Source: Anaerolinea sp. (GTDB taxonomy: Bacteria; Chloroflexota; Anaerolineae; Anaerolineales; Anaerolineaceae). Taken from it: a stretch of 64,000 nt of DNA. The stretch covers positions 1 to 64,000 of the forward strand of contig DYEC01000011.1 of NCBI GenBank assembly GCA_020725865.1. Reading direction: 5' to 3'. Shown piece after piece: positions 32,258 to 41,069 of the stretch; the first letter of the stretch is position 1, and every line of letters begins with the position of its first letter. Under the pieces are notes generated by a model. That model was not told the origin of the DNA and searched no databases. It saw nothing but the letters and a program-made list of their open reading frames with translations. A program made the position numbers and the translations under genes.

Positions 32258-33448
32258 ATGCGTCGAACCCCACAAACCCTCGTCTTCACATGGATGGCAT
32301 TGCTGGTCGTGACCCTGACCTCTGCCTGTGGTCAGGCTACTCCCACTCCGGCGCCCGTAGCCGAGTCGGAAACATCTGCCTTTACAACTAAAGTGAGCGC
32401 CACCGCTCAGGTGGTGCCGGTGCGCTGGAGCACATTGAGTATGCAGGCGTCTGGTGTTGCTGAAAAAGTTTTTGTCACTGAGGGTCAAGGTGTGGCAGAG
32501 GGACAGGTGCTGGTGCGGCTCTCCGGCGGCGAAAATGCCAGAGCTGCGCTAAAAGCCGCTGAACTGGAGTTGCTCTCTGCACAACAGGCGCTGGATGATC
32601 TGTACGAGAATCACGGGCAAATGCTCGCTGCTGCTGAACAGCGTCTGGCAAACGCCAAAAAGGCGCTGGATAAAGCCAAAGACCAGCAAACCTGGAAGCA
32701 ATATCAGCCCGGTGACAAGGATTCGGTTGACATTGCTTGGGGCGATGTGATTGAGGCACAACAAGCTGTTGAGGATGCTGAAGAGTTGTTCTCCTTCTAT
32801 GCTGACCGTCCGGAGGATGACCCGGACCGGGCAAGGGCGTTGAAATATCTGGCTTCGATGCGCAAGCGGCTGGAAACTGCCAAGCGCAATTACAATTATC
32901 TGGTTTCGTTGCCGGATGAAATTGAAAAAGGCATTGCCGATGCCAATCTGGCAGCAGCGCAGGCAGAGGTGGATGCCGCCCAGCGCGAAGTTGATAAACT
33001 TAAAGATGGACCCGACCCGGATCAGCTTTCGCTGGCAAAGGCGCGTCTGGCAAATGCCGAAGAGCAGGTCAAAGCAGCCCAAAAGGCGCTCGACAATCTG
33101 GAACTCAAAGCACCCTTTGACGGTACAGTCAGCCGGGTATATCTGCGTGAAAATGAATGGGTTACTCCCGGCGTGCCGGTGCTGTTGCTGGCAGACCTCT
33201 CCGAAATGCAGGTGGAAACTACCGACCTGAGCGAGATTGATGTGGCACAGGTGCGCGAGGGCAATCTGGTGGAAATCACCTTTGACGCCTTGCCGGACGT
33301 GGTTGCACAGGGCAAAGTGATCCGCATCGCACCCAAAGCCGCCGAAACCTCCGGCGTGAACTATACCGTCACGATTCAGTTTTTAGAAATGCCCAGCGGT
33401 CTGCGCTGGGGCATGACAGCTTTTGTAGATATTCAGGTCGAACCATAA
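32258..33448 (+). CDS. HlyD/MacA-type efflux adaptor lipoprotein
   Basis: 396 residues. The signal peptide ends in a lipobox ('LTSACGQ', Cys24). A biotinyl-lipoyl half ('GVAEKVFVTEGQGVAEGQVL') leads to a long coiled-coil hairpin (~85-260), then the second lipoyl half ('APFDGTVSRVYLRENEWVTP') and beta barrel ('AQVREGNLVEITFDALPD'). It should link the permease to its substrate outside the membrane. GGAGGA precedes the ATG. No outer-membrane channel gene is nearby, in keeping with a monoderm envelope. Confidence 0.85.
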   Translation: MRRTPQTLVFTWMALLVVTLTSACGQATPTPAPVAESETSAFTTKVSATAQVVPVRWSTLSMQASGVAEKVFVTEGQGVAEGQVLVRLSGGENARAALKAAELELLSAQQALDDLYENHGQMLAAAEQRLANAKKALDKAKDQQTWKQYQPGDKDSVDIAWGDVIEAQQAVEDAEELFSFYADRPEDDPDRARALKYLASMRKRLETAKRNYNYLVSLPDEIEKGIADANLAAAQAEVDAAQREVDKLKDGPDPDQLSLAKARLANAEEQVKAAQKALDNLELKAPFDGTVSRVYLRENEWVTPGVPVLLLADLSEMQVETTDLSEIDVAQVREGNLVEITFDALPDVVAQGKVIRIAPKAAETSGVNYTVTIQFLEMPSGLRWGMTAFVDIQVEP

Positions 33449-33466
33449 CAAAAAGGTATTCAGCCC

Positions 33467-34318
33467 ATGACGACTCAACCGACCTGGATTATTGAAACGC
33501 GCGAACTGGTCAAAATTTACGGCGAGAACCACGCCGGTGTGCGCGCACTGGACCGCGTCAACCTGCGTGTCTCGCCCGGCGAACTGCTGGCAGTGATGGG
33601 ACCGAGTGGTAGCGGCAAATCCACATTGCTGAATATCATCGGTGCGCTTGACCTGCCTACAAGCGGGCAAGTGCTGGTCAATGGTGAGGACCTGGCCCAA
33701 ATCAAGAACCTCGACGAATTCCGCTCAAAGACGGTTGGGTTTGTCTTTCAGTTACACAATCTGTTGCCTACCATGACCGCCCGCGAGAATGTGGAAATTC
33801 CGATGATCGGGCATTTGAGCGCGGCGGAACGTAAACGCCGCTCGGAGGAACTACTGACGCTGGTGGGGCTGGGAGATCGGGCAGACCACCTGCCGGGACA
33901 ACTCTCAGGAGGACAACGCCAGCGGGTGGCGATTGCGCGTGCGCTGGCAAATAACCCGCCCATTATTCTGGCAGATGAGCCAACCGGCGCGCTGGATTCT
34001 GTCAGCGGCGCGGAATTGATGCAATTACTGCGCGAACTGAACCAGCGGCAGGGCGTCACGGTTGTTGTAGTGACCCATGATCTGGGTGTTGCCCGCCAGA
34101 CCAACCGGGTTGTCTTTATGCAGGATGGGCGCATTATCCGCGAAGATTACATCGGCACGCCGCTGGAAGAAGACCTCAAGCTCTGGGCGCATTCCGGGCT
34201 GGGTCAGCGTATCCTAAACGGCGACAAAGAGCTGCTGCAAACGCTGGGCATCTCAGAAAAAGAGAGCACGGCACTGCAAAAACTGCTGCAGAGTATCAAA
34301 CACGAGCAGACGGGATAG
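33467..34318 (+). CDS. MacB/LolD-type ABC transporter ATPase
   Basis: 283 residues with Walker A 'GPSGSGKSTLL', Q-loop 'FVFQLHNLLP', signature 'LSGGQRQRVAIARALA', Walker B 'IILADEPTGALDS' and H-loop 'VVTHDL'. It energises the two-copy permease encoded two genes upstream. A C-terminal ~50-residue extension after the ATPase core is helical and charged. Gap to the adaptor gene is 18 bases. Confidence 0.9.
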   Translation: MTTQPTWIIETRELVKIYGENHAGVRALDRVNLRVSPGELLAVMGPSGSGKSTLLNIIGALDLPTSGQVLVNGEDLAQIKNLDEFRSKTVGFVFQLHNLLPTMTARENVEIPMIGHLSAAERKRRSEELLTLVGLGDRADHLPGQLSGGQRQRVAIARALANNPPIILADEPTGALDSVSGAELMQLLRELNQRQGVTVVVVTHDLGVARQTNRVVFMQDGRIIREDYIGTPLEEDLKLWAHSGLGQRILNGDKELLQTLGISEKESTALQKLLQSIKHEQTG

Positions 34319-34357
34319 TTTCTTTTACTCATCTTCAGCTCCCCAAAGGAAAAAATT

Positions 34358-34813
34358 ATGGATATGATCACTTTTACCACCTGTCATCTGGTGAAGAGTG
34401 AAGACCTGAACCATCATGGCACGCTTTACGCGGGTCGAGCTTCTGAATGGTTTGTCGAATCGGGGTTTATTGCCGCCGCCAGCCTGACCCGCCCGGAAAA
34501 CATCGTTTGCCTGCGCATTCACGGGATGACCTTCAAGCGCCCGATTCGTCTGGGGGAGGTGTTGCGGTTTGAAAGCAAGATCATTCTGACCGGCAAGAGC
34601 CGGCTGGTGGCATACATCTGCGTCAAAACGCATCAGGATGAGGATGTTCTGCTGAGCGGCTTTATCACCTTTGTCCATGTAGACAGAGATGGACATCCTA
34701 TCCCGCACGGCATTGAGGTCACGCCAACCAACACGGAGGACCTCAAACTTGCCAAAGAAGCCAAAGCGCTGATTGCTGCCGAAAAGGAGATTGCCTCATC
34801 GCTGGTTGAATAG
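34358..34813 (+). CDS. Hotdog-fold acyl-CoA thioesterase
   Basis: 151 residues of the YciA/ACOT7-like group: 'VKSEDLNHHGTLYAGRASEW' carries the family's substrate-site helix start, followed by 'RIHGMTFKRPIRLGEVLRFE' and 'SGFITFVHVDRDGHPIPHG'. It hydrolyses acyl-CoA to free acid and CoA in the cytoplasm; chain length is unknown. AAAGGA precedes the ATG. It follows the exporter operon by 39 bases without a clear terminator. Confidence 0.8.
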   Translation: MDMITFTTCHLVKSEDLNHHGTLYAGRASEWFVESGFIAAASLTRPENIVCLRIHGMTFKRPIRLGEVLRFESKIILTGKSRLVAYICVKTHQDEDVLLSGFITFVHVDRDGHPIPHGIEVTPTNTEDLKLAKEAKALIAAEKEIASSLVE

Positions 34814-34837
34814 GTTTAGCCGGTTCTGGAGGATGGT

Positions 34838-36070
34838 CTAGCGCATCGCCTGATCCAAATCCGCAATGATGTCTTCGGCGTTCTCCACTCCTACCGAAAG
34901 CCGCACCAATCCATCGGTGATACCCATCCTGTGCCGTTCTTCGGGAGGCACGGTCGTGTGGGTCATGCTGGCAGGGTGAGAAATCAGGGTATCCAGATTA
35001 CCCAGGCTAACCGCCAGCACACAGACGCGCACCCGGTTCATCATCGCCTTGCCGGCTTCCAATCCACCTTTCAGCTCAAACGATACCATCCCGCCAAAAG
35101 CGTGCATCTGCCGCTTTGCCAACTCATGCTGGGGGTGCTCGGGCAGGGCGGGGTAAAACACCCGCTCAACGGCTGGGTGCGTGGAGAGAAACTCCGCTAC
35201 CTGGCGGGCGTTCTCGCAATGCGCTTTCATGCGCAGTTCAAATGTTTTCAGCCCCAGACTGGTCAGCCAGGCGTCAAAGGGACCGGCTGACCCGCCCAGC
35301 GTTTCCAGCGTCTTGCGCAGTTCGTTTTGCACAAAGTCAAGATGATGGCTGACCACCGCGCCGCCCACTACCGCACCGTGACCGGAGAGATATTTGGTAG
35401 TGGAGTGTACCACCAAATCACAACCGAGCGTCAGCGGACGCTGGCAGAAGGGAGTGGCAAAGGTGTTGTCTACCATGACCCAGGCGCCATAGCGGTGAGC
35501 AATTTCCGATACTGCTCTCAGATCGGTCAGCGCCAGCGTGGGGTTGGCGGGGGTTTCGGCAACCGCCAGCACGGCATCCGGGTGAGCCGCAAAAGCGCGC
35601 TCCCACTGTTCGGGAGAGGGGTCGCTCAGCCAGATCACGTTAATACCAAAGCGCGGGGCAATGCTATGCAGAAAGTTGAAAGTGGCGCTGTACAATGCAC
35701 GCTGGGCAATCACCGTCTGTCCCTGGCTGACCTTTGCCAGAATGGCGGTGGTGATGGCTGCCATACCGCTTGAAAACAGGTGTCCGTCAACCAGCTCCTC
35801 GGGTGATCGCTGCGGCTGAGCGCGCAGCAGGTCAAACCCTTCCAGCGCGGCAATTTTGCGCACTGCCTGCGTCTGATTGGGATTGCCCAAACGGGTGTAG
35901 ATGTAACCGGGGCGTTCATGACGGAACAGCGCCGCCCCGCTATCAACATCTTCAAAGGCAAAGGTGGAAGTCTGATAGATTGGCGTCACATGCGCATGCA
36001 GGGCATCTTCATGCTCGCCGTGATGGATTACCAGCGTGCCCATGCCATGCCCGGAATGAAATGTTGACAT
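34838..36070 (-). CDS. Cys/Met metabolism PLP enzyme (methionine gamma-lyase / cystathionine gamma-synthase type)
   Basis: 410 residues. 'YQTSTFAFEDVDSGAALF', 'YTRLGNPNQTQAVRKIAALE', 'FSSGMAAITTAIL', the PLP lysine in 'VVHSTTKYLSGHGAVVGGAV', and 'LAVSLGNLDTLISHPASMTH' identify the family. Members make or break C-S bonds of homocysteine, methionine or cystathionine; sequence alone does not separate lyase from synthase here. AGGAGA and a TATAAT (36109-36104) lie upstream on the minus strand. Confidence 0.85.
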   Translation of the reverse strand: MSTFHSGHGMGTLVIHHGEHEDALHAHVTPIYQTSTFAFEDVDSGAALFRHERPGYIYTRLGNPNQTQAVRKIAALEGFDLLRAQPQRSPEELVDGHLFSSGMAAITTAILAKVSQGQTVIAQRALYSATFNFLHSIAPRFGINVIWLSDPSPEQWERAFAAHPDAVLAVAETPANPTLALTDLRAVSEIAHRYGAWVMVDNTFATPFCQRPLTLGCDLVVHSTTKYLSGHGAVVGGAVVSHHLDFVQNELRKTLETLGGSAGPFDAWLTSLGLKTFELRMKAHCENARQVAEFLSTHPAVERVFYPALPEHPQHELAKRQMHAFGGMVSFELKGGLEAGKAMMNRVRVCVLAVSLGNLDTLISHPASMTHTTVPPEERHRMGITDGLVRLSVGVENAEDIIADLDQAMR

Positions 36071-36298
36071 GGTGGTATGTTCTCCTTATGGTGATATGAA
36101 GGTATTATAATCCACACATGTTCCTGCTGAACGGCAGGATTTCAGACTGGCACAATAACCTGTCGGGTAAAAATTTTTCATGCCCCGTTTTCGCAAAATT
36201 GCGTCCTGTTTTGCAAGCCGTGTTTCACTTATCTTTATCATTGTACCAACACTCTCTTTCCCTCGAATTTGCCTCATGTTTAAGATAAAATTGTGCAC

Positions 36299-37258
36299 AT
36301 GAAGCCACATCACACCCCTCACCTTGAACGCCGTCTGATTTTATCCTTAGGTTTCACAGGATTTATTTTCCTTGCCGAGTTGCTCGGCGGCTTTTGGACG
36401 GGCAGTCTGGCGCTGCTTTCGGATGCGGCGCATGTCTTTATGGATATGTTTGCCATCGGCTTGAGTTACCTCGCGCTGCGCCTGTCTGCCTTGCCTGCTG
36501 ATGACCGCCATACCTACGGCTGGCATCGGCTGGAGGTGCTGGCGGCGCTGTTGAACGGTATCACCCTGCTGGTGATTTCAGTTGGCATCTGGTATGAGGC
36601 GTATCAACGCTGGCTGGAGCCGCCGCAAGTGCGTTCACTGGAGATGTTTATCATTGCCGTCATCGGGCTGGTGGTCAACCTGATTGTAGCGCTGGTGCTT
36701 TCGGGGCGGCATGAGCATTTAGAGCCAAAGTATGACCAGCAGCATCAGCACATTCACAACGGTACACCGCACAATCACACCCGCAAAGACCTGAACATTC
36801 ATTCCGCTTTTCTGCATGTCATCGGCGATGCTGTTTCTTCGATGGGTGTCATCCTCGCCGCTTTGATCATCTGGCGCACCGGCTGGTACTGGGTGGATGC
36901 GCTTGCCAGTGCGCTGATCGGTGTGATCATTCTGGTCAGTGCATTGCGTGTGACGCGCGCCGCGTTGCACATTCTGGTCGAAGGAACACCGGAGGGAATT
37001 TCACCGCAAGCACTGGCAAAGGGTATGCTATCTGTTGACTCTGTGGATGATGTGCATGATCTGCATGTCTGGAGCATTTGCTCAGGTCATGTGGCGCTCA
37101 GTGCCCATGTGGTACTGGATGAGGAAGGATACCAGCAGCAGGGGGAAGTGATGAGTCAATTGAAAGAGCACCTGCGCAGCGGTTACGGTATCGAGCATAC
37201 CACTATTCAATTTGAAGAAGTGCCCTGCGAGCAGGGGAACGGCTGCGGGTCGTCTTAA
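36299..37258 (+). CDS. CDF-family cation efflux protein (zinc type)
   Basis: 319 residues, six membrane helices. The metal site residues are in 'LLSDAAHVFMDMFAIGLSYL' (HxxxD) and 'HVIGDAVSSMGVILAALIIW' (HxxxD), with a His-rich cytoplasmic loop between helices 4 and 5 ('HQHIHNGTPHNHTRKD'), as in ZitB/CzcD. The C-terminal domain has 'VHDLHVWSICSGHVALSAHV'. It exports Zn2+ or similar ions in exchange for protons. A TAAAAT box (36286-36291) ends only 7 bases before the ATG, suggesting a leaderless mRNA. Confidence 0.9.
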   Translation: MKPHHTPHLERRLILSLGFTGFIFLAELLGGFWTGSLALLSDAAHVFMDMFAIGLSYLALRLSALPADDRHTYGWHRLEVLAALLNGITLLVISVGIWYEAYQRWLEPPQVRSLEMFIIAVIGLVVNLIVALVLSGRHEHLEPKYDQQHQHIHNGTPHNHTRKDLNIHSAFLHVIGDAVSSMGVILAALIIWRTGWYWVDALASALIGVIILVSALRVTRAALHILVEGTPEGISPQALAKGMLSVDSVDDVHDLHVWSICSGHVALSAHVVLDEEGYQQQGEVMSQLKEHLRSGYGIEHTTIQFEEVPCEQGNGCGSS

Positions 37259-37324
37259 GGGGGATCGGGCTTGCGTTTGGGATAAGTACAGGACGGGTTG
37301 AAAACCTGCCGTTGCCTGTCAAGA

Positions 37325-38977
37325 TTATTGCAGATACTCACGCAGGTGCCGCGAGCGCGTGGGGTGGCGCAGTTTGCGCAGTGCTTTGGCTTCAATCTGG
37401 CGGATGCGCTCGCGGGTAACGTTGAAATAGCGGCTGACCTCTTCCAGCGTGTGGTCTTTGCCGTCAATCAAACCGAAACGCAGTTCCAGCACCTGCCGCT
37501 CGCGCTCTGAAAGCGCCGCCAGTGCGTTCTGCACCTGTTCGCGCAAGATTTCGCGCGCTGCGGCATCCACCGGCTCCAGTGCTTCGTCATCTTCAATAAA
37601 ATCTCCCAACTGGCTGGATTCCTCATCGCCCACCGGGCGCTCCAGCGAAACCGGTTCTTCCGCCGATTGCAGGATGCGCTGCACCTTGGAAACTGCGGCA
37701 AGCAGGCGGCGGTGTACTCCCGGTTCAAGGGGAAGTCCCAACGCTCTAGAGCGTTTGATCGTCTGGATATCCTCATTGGAAAGCAGATCGGATTCCAGAG
37801 CCAGCTCTTCGAGGGTCGGCTCACGCCCATTGACCTGCACCAGTGAACGCTGGACGCGCATTAGGCGGGTGATGGCTTCAAAGAGGTGCACCGGAATGCG
37901 GATGGTGCGCGCCTGCTCGGCAATGTAGCGGCTGATGGATTGCCGAATCCACCACGTGGCATACGTGCTGAATTTGAAACCGCGCGCCGGGTCAAATTTG
38001 GTCACTGCACGCAGCAGTCCCAGGTTGCCCTCTTGAATCAGATCGAGGAAAGAAATGCCGCGTCCCAGATAGCGCTTGGCAATGCTGACCACCAGCCGCA
38101 GATTGGAGCGAATCAGCACTTGACTGGCTTCCTCAGCGCGCCAGTGGACATTTTCCAGTTCGGTGGCTAACACCGGTTCCGGCGGCAGGTATTTTTCAAA
38201 ATACACCTGTTTAGGCAGACGACCTCTTTTTTGGATATAACGCAGCACTGCATTCGCTGTTGGCTCGGGCAGGAGGTACATGCGCACAAAAACCCCAAAG
38301 GCATTTTGCGCCAGTTCATCCCAGTCGTCATTTTTGCCCCATTGCTCGTTGGATAAATATGAACGCAGGTAAGAAGGGGCATCGGATTGCCAATCATGCT
38401 GCAGCATTTGTGCTTCGGCTAACATTAGACCGAGATCGGGCATCTGCTCATAATTCAGTCGCCGGATATCCTGTTCCAGTGTTTGCCAGAAAGCCAGCAA
38501 TTCTCGGATGATCGTTTGATACAGAGTGCGAAAATGCCCTGCAGCAGGTTCTTCGACCTCCTGTGCCTTTTCCTCGTGACTCTCCATCAAGTTTGTTGCT
38601 GCAATGCGCGTGGCAAGACGAAACTCGCTGTCGGCATCCAGCAGACTGATCTGCCCGATTTCTTTCAGGTAAAGCCGTACCGGGTCTTCAGTGAGTTCCG
38701 CTGCCAGGGCAGGGTTCTCCAGCAGTGCCAGCGGGTCTTCAATGACTTCGCTGAGTTCTTCACCTGCCTGAACCAGCACCTGTACATCCGGCTCTTCTTT
38801 CTCCAAAATTTCTTCGTCCATGAATGCGATTTCCTCTTCGTTGAGCGGTTCAGCCACTTCAAGGCTGGAATGTGGAGCAGGTTGTGCCCTGCGCACCGGC
38901 GGTTTGCGGGTTGTCCTGGGTGGGCGCGGGCGTTTTTCAGGTGTCTCTGGCGGCTTGGTGGTTTTCTTTCTCGCCAT
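37325..38977 (-). CDS. rpoD: Primary RNA polymerase sigma factor
   Basis: 550 residues. Basic, Pro-rich N-terminus, then region 1.2 ('[20 protein letters not shown]'), region 2 ('ANLRLV'-like '[20 protein letters not shown]', '[20 protein letters not shown]', '[20 protein letters not shown]'), region 3 ('[20 protein letters not shown]') and region 4 ('[20 protein letters not shown]'). It directs transcription of housekeeping genes. On the minus strand TATAGT (38991-38986) ends 8 bases before the ATG, so it may also be expressed from a leaderless promoter besides read-through from dnaG, 48 bases upstream. Confidence 0.95.
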   Translation of the reverse strand: MARKKTTKPPETPEKRPRPPRTTRKPPVRRAQPAPHSSLEVAEPLNEEEIAFMDEEILEKEEPDVQVLVQAGEELSEVIEDPLALLENPALAAELTEDPVRLYLKEIGQISLLDADSEFRLATRIAATNLMESHEEKAQEVEEPAAGHFRTLYQTIIRELLAFWQTLEQDIRRLNYEQMPDLGLMLAEAQMLQHDWQSDAPSYLRSYLSNEQWGKNDDWDELAQNAFGVFVRMYLLPEPTANAVLRYIQKRGRLPKQVYFEKYLPPEPVLATELENVHWRAEEASQVLIRSNLRLVVSIAKRYLGRGISFLDLIQEGNLGLLRAVTKFDPARGFKFSTYATWWIRQSISRYIAEQARTIRIPVHLFEAITRLMRVQRSLVQVNGREPTLEELALESDLLSNEDIQTIKRSRALGLPLEPGVHRRLLAAVSKVQRILQSAEEPVSLERPVGDEESSQLGDFIEDDEALEPVDAAAREILREQVQNALAALSERERQVLELRFGLIDGKDHTLEEVSRYFNVTRERIRQIEAKALRKLRHPTRSRHLREYLQ

Positions 38978-39025
38978 ACGGTTTAACTATACCATAAATA
39001 ATCAGAATGCAAGTTTTCTTGCGGC

Positions 39026-40936
39026 TCAATCCACCACAATGGGCTGACCCAGTGCTGTGTTCAACCGCTTCAGCGTTTCGGTGTACTGTTGCACTAATTC
39101 GCGGTAGCTTTCCAATTGCTCACCGCCGCTTTCCTGCAAATCTTTTTGCAATTGTGTTAACTCTGCCAGTTCCTCTTTGACGCGCGTCAGGCGCAGGCGA
39201 AACATTGAGCGGATCAAGTCCTCGACCAGTCGTTCGCTGGTCGGCTCGCCTTTTGGCAGCGGTGCCCAGAGCTGTTGCAGCAACCCTTCCAACACCGGCG
39301 GTGTATTGGCAAGGATAAAAGCGGGCGGTTCAGCCTCGTCCTGTTCCAATGCGGTAACGATCAGCCGTCCCAGCATTTGATGGCTGCTTTCCAGCAACTC
39401 TTCAGGCATGAAGCGGCTCAAGCCGGCTTTTTGCAGGGCGCGGTCCAGCAAGTAGAGCGCATCCGGCTGGCGCAGCAGTAACCGCAGAATATGCATCTCC
39501 AGCGAGCGCACCAGATTCTGCGTGGTCTGAACCAGCACCGGAACTGCGGTTGTTTGCGGGGGAGTTGAGCGGGCGGTGCGGCGAGATGGCTGGGGCAGAG
39601 GTTTTCCCATACCAATCAGCGCGCGCTCATCTATGCGCAGTAAGCGTGCCAGCCGTTGACGATATGCCTCTCGCTCGACCGGATTAGGCACATCTTCAAT
39701 CAAAGGGAGGACACGGGCAGCGATGTCGCTTTTCACTTTCGGGTCTTCCAGGTCACGTCCAGCGGCAAGCGTTTCCATGACATGGGTGACAATCGGACGG
39801 GCAGCGGCAAGGATGGCAGTCCATTCTTCAGGGTTGCGCAACGCTACTTCGTCCGGGTCCATCCCGGCGGGAATCGTGGTCACGCGCAGGTCTGCCTGCA
39901 GGCGCCCTTCCTGACGCAGTAGCCCGCGCGCGTCAAATACCAGCTCCGTGCTGTGATCCATTGCCTGACGCGCCACTTCCAGCCCGCGCAGGGTGGCTTT
40001 TTCTCCGGCGGCATCGGCATCCAGCGCCAGCACAATGCGCCGCGTCAGCCGTTTGAGCAGGCGGAGCTGATCTTCAGTCAGCGCGGTGCCCATTGGCGAG
40101 ACGGTATTGGTAAAACCGCATTGGTGCAGGATAACTACATCCAGATAGCCCTCAACGATCACCGCCTGATCCTGAGTGCGGATGGTTTTGCGCGCCAGGT
40201 CCAGCCCGTAGAGCAGCCTGCCCTTGTCAAACAAGCGGCTCTGTGGCGAGTTGAGAAATTTAGGCTGATCGTTCGGGTCAAGGATGCGCGCGCCAAAGCC
40301 TGCCATGTGTCCCTGCGGGTCGCGGATGGGGAAAAGAATACGGTTGCGGAAACGGTCATAAAAACCTGACATGCCTTCGCGCTGGCTTGCCAGCCCGGCG
40401 TTGAGCAGGTCAGCGGTGGAATAGCCGCGGGCGGTGAAATGGCTGACCGCTGCTTCCCATGCGTCTGGCGCATAGCCCAGCCCAAATTGTTCGATGGTCT
40501 CCAGTTTCAGCCCGCGCTTCAGCAGATAATCCAGCGCCGGCTTGCCCGCCGGATTGTTAAGCAGATGGTGGCGGTAGAAGATCACCGCTTCTTCCAGCAG
40601 GGTGCGCAGACGTTCCAGCTCTTCATCTTCCGCCTGCTTCTGGGGTGTGGGCGCTTCCAGCGGGACGCCCGCCCGCCGTGCCAGATATTGCAGCGCCTGC
40701 TGGAAATCCCAGCCCTCTTTTTTCATCAGAAACTTGAAGATGTCTCCGCCTTCGTTGCACTGGCCAAAACAGCGCCAGGTGCCCGAATCGGGGAAGACCG
40801 CAAAAGCCGGTGTGCGTTTGTTCTCATGGAATGGGCAAAATCCCGTATAACTGCGCCCGGAACGTCGCAGTTTGACCGTCTCGCCGATCAGCTCAACGAT
40901 GTCTATACGAGCTTTGATTTCGTCAATTGTGGACAT
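39026..40936 (-). CDS. dnaG: DNA primase
   Basis: 636 residues. The N-terminal zinc ribbon ('GFCPFHENKRTPAFAVFP', 'WRCFGQCNEGGDIFKF') has one extra residue between the last two cysteines (CxxxC rather than CxxC). The TOPRIM core shows 'AVIVEGYLDVVILHQCGFTN' and 'IVLALDADAAGEKATLRGLE'. The C-terminal ~170 residues should bind the replicative helicase. It synthesises RNA primers for replication. dnaG-rpoD adjacency matches the macromolecular synthesis operon; rpsU is not next to it. Confidence 0.95.
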   Translation of the reverse strand: MSTIDEIKARIDIVELIGETVKLRRSGRSYTGFCPFHENKRTPAFAVFPDSGTWRCFGQCNEGGDIFKFLMKKEGWDFQQALQYLARRAGVPLEAPTPQKQAEDEELERLRTLLEEAVIFYRHHLLNNPAGKPALDYLLKRGLKLETIEQFGLGYAPDAWEAAVSHFTARGYSTADLLNAGLASQREGMSGFYDRFRNRILFPIRDPQGHMAGFGARILDPNDQPKFLNSPQSRLFDKGRLLYGLDLARKTIRTQDQAVIVEGYLDVVILHQCGFTNTVSPMGTALTEDQLRLLKRLTRRIVLALDADAAGEKATLRGLEVARQAMDHSTELVFDARGLLRQEGRLQADLRVTTIPAGMDPDEVALRNPEEWTAILAAARPIVTHVMETLAAGRDLEDPKVKSDIAARVLPLIEDVPNPVEREAYRQRLARLLRIDERALIGMGKPLPQPSRRTARSTPPQTTAVPVLVQTTQNLVRSLEMHILRLLLRQPDALYLLDRALQKAGLSRFMPEELLESSHQMLGRLIVTALEQDEAEPPAFILANTPPVLEGLLQQLWAPLPKGEPTSERLVEDLIRSMFRLRLTRVKEELAELTQLQKDLQESGGEQLESYRELVQQYTETLKRLNTALGQPIVVD

Positions 40937-40977
40937 GGTCAGGTAGCATGTTCCCCATAAAACGGGTAAAGAAACTA

Positions 40978-41015
40978 ATCACTTCAGAAACCGTAAGTGC
41001 GTTCTCTGAAGTGAT
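40978..41015 (-). terminator. Possible terminator of the propeller lipoprotein gene
   Basis: ATCACTTCAGA (40978-40988) and TCTGAAGTGAT (41005-41015) form a perfect 11-bp stem. Reading leftward it is followed by a moderately T-rich tail (TTAGTTTCTTT). It lies between the lipoprotein gene and dnaG. Confidence 0.55.
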
Positions 41016-41069
41016 TCTACCAGTTTTTGGGTATTTGAGCGTTTGTTCTAATGTTACGATTGCCGGTAA

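Noticed and set aside
37259-37324. Terminator between the convergent cation exporter and rpoD genes
   Set aside because: An imperfect hairpin (ACAGG...CCTGT) exists but has no T-run on either strand.
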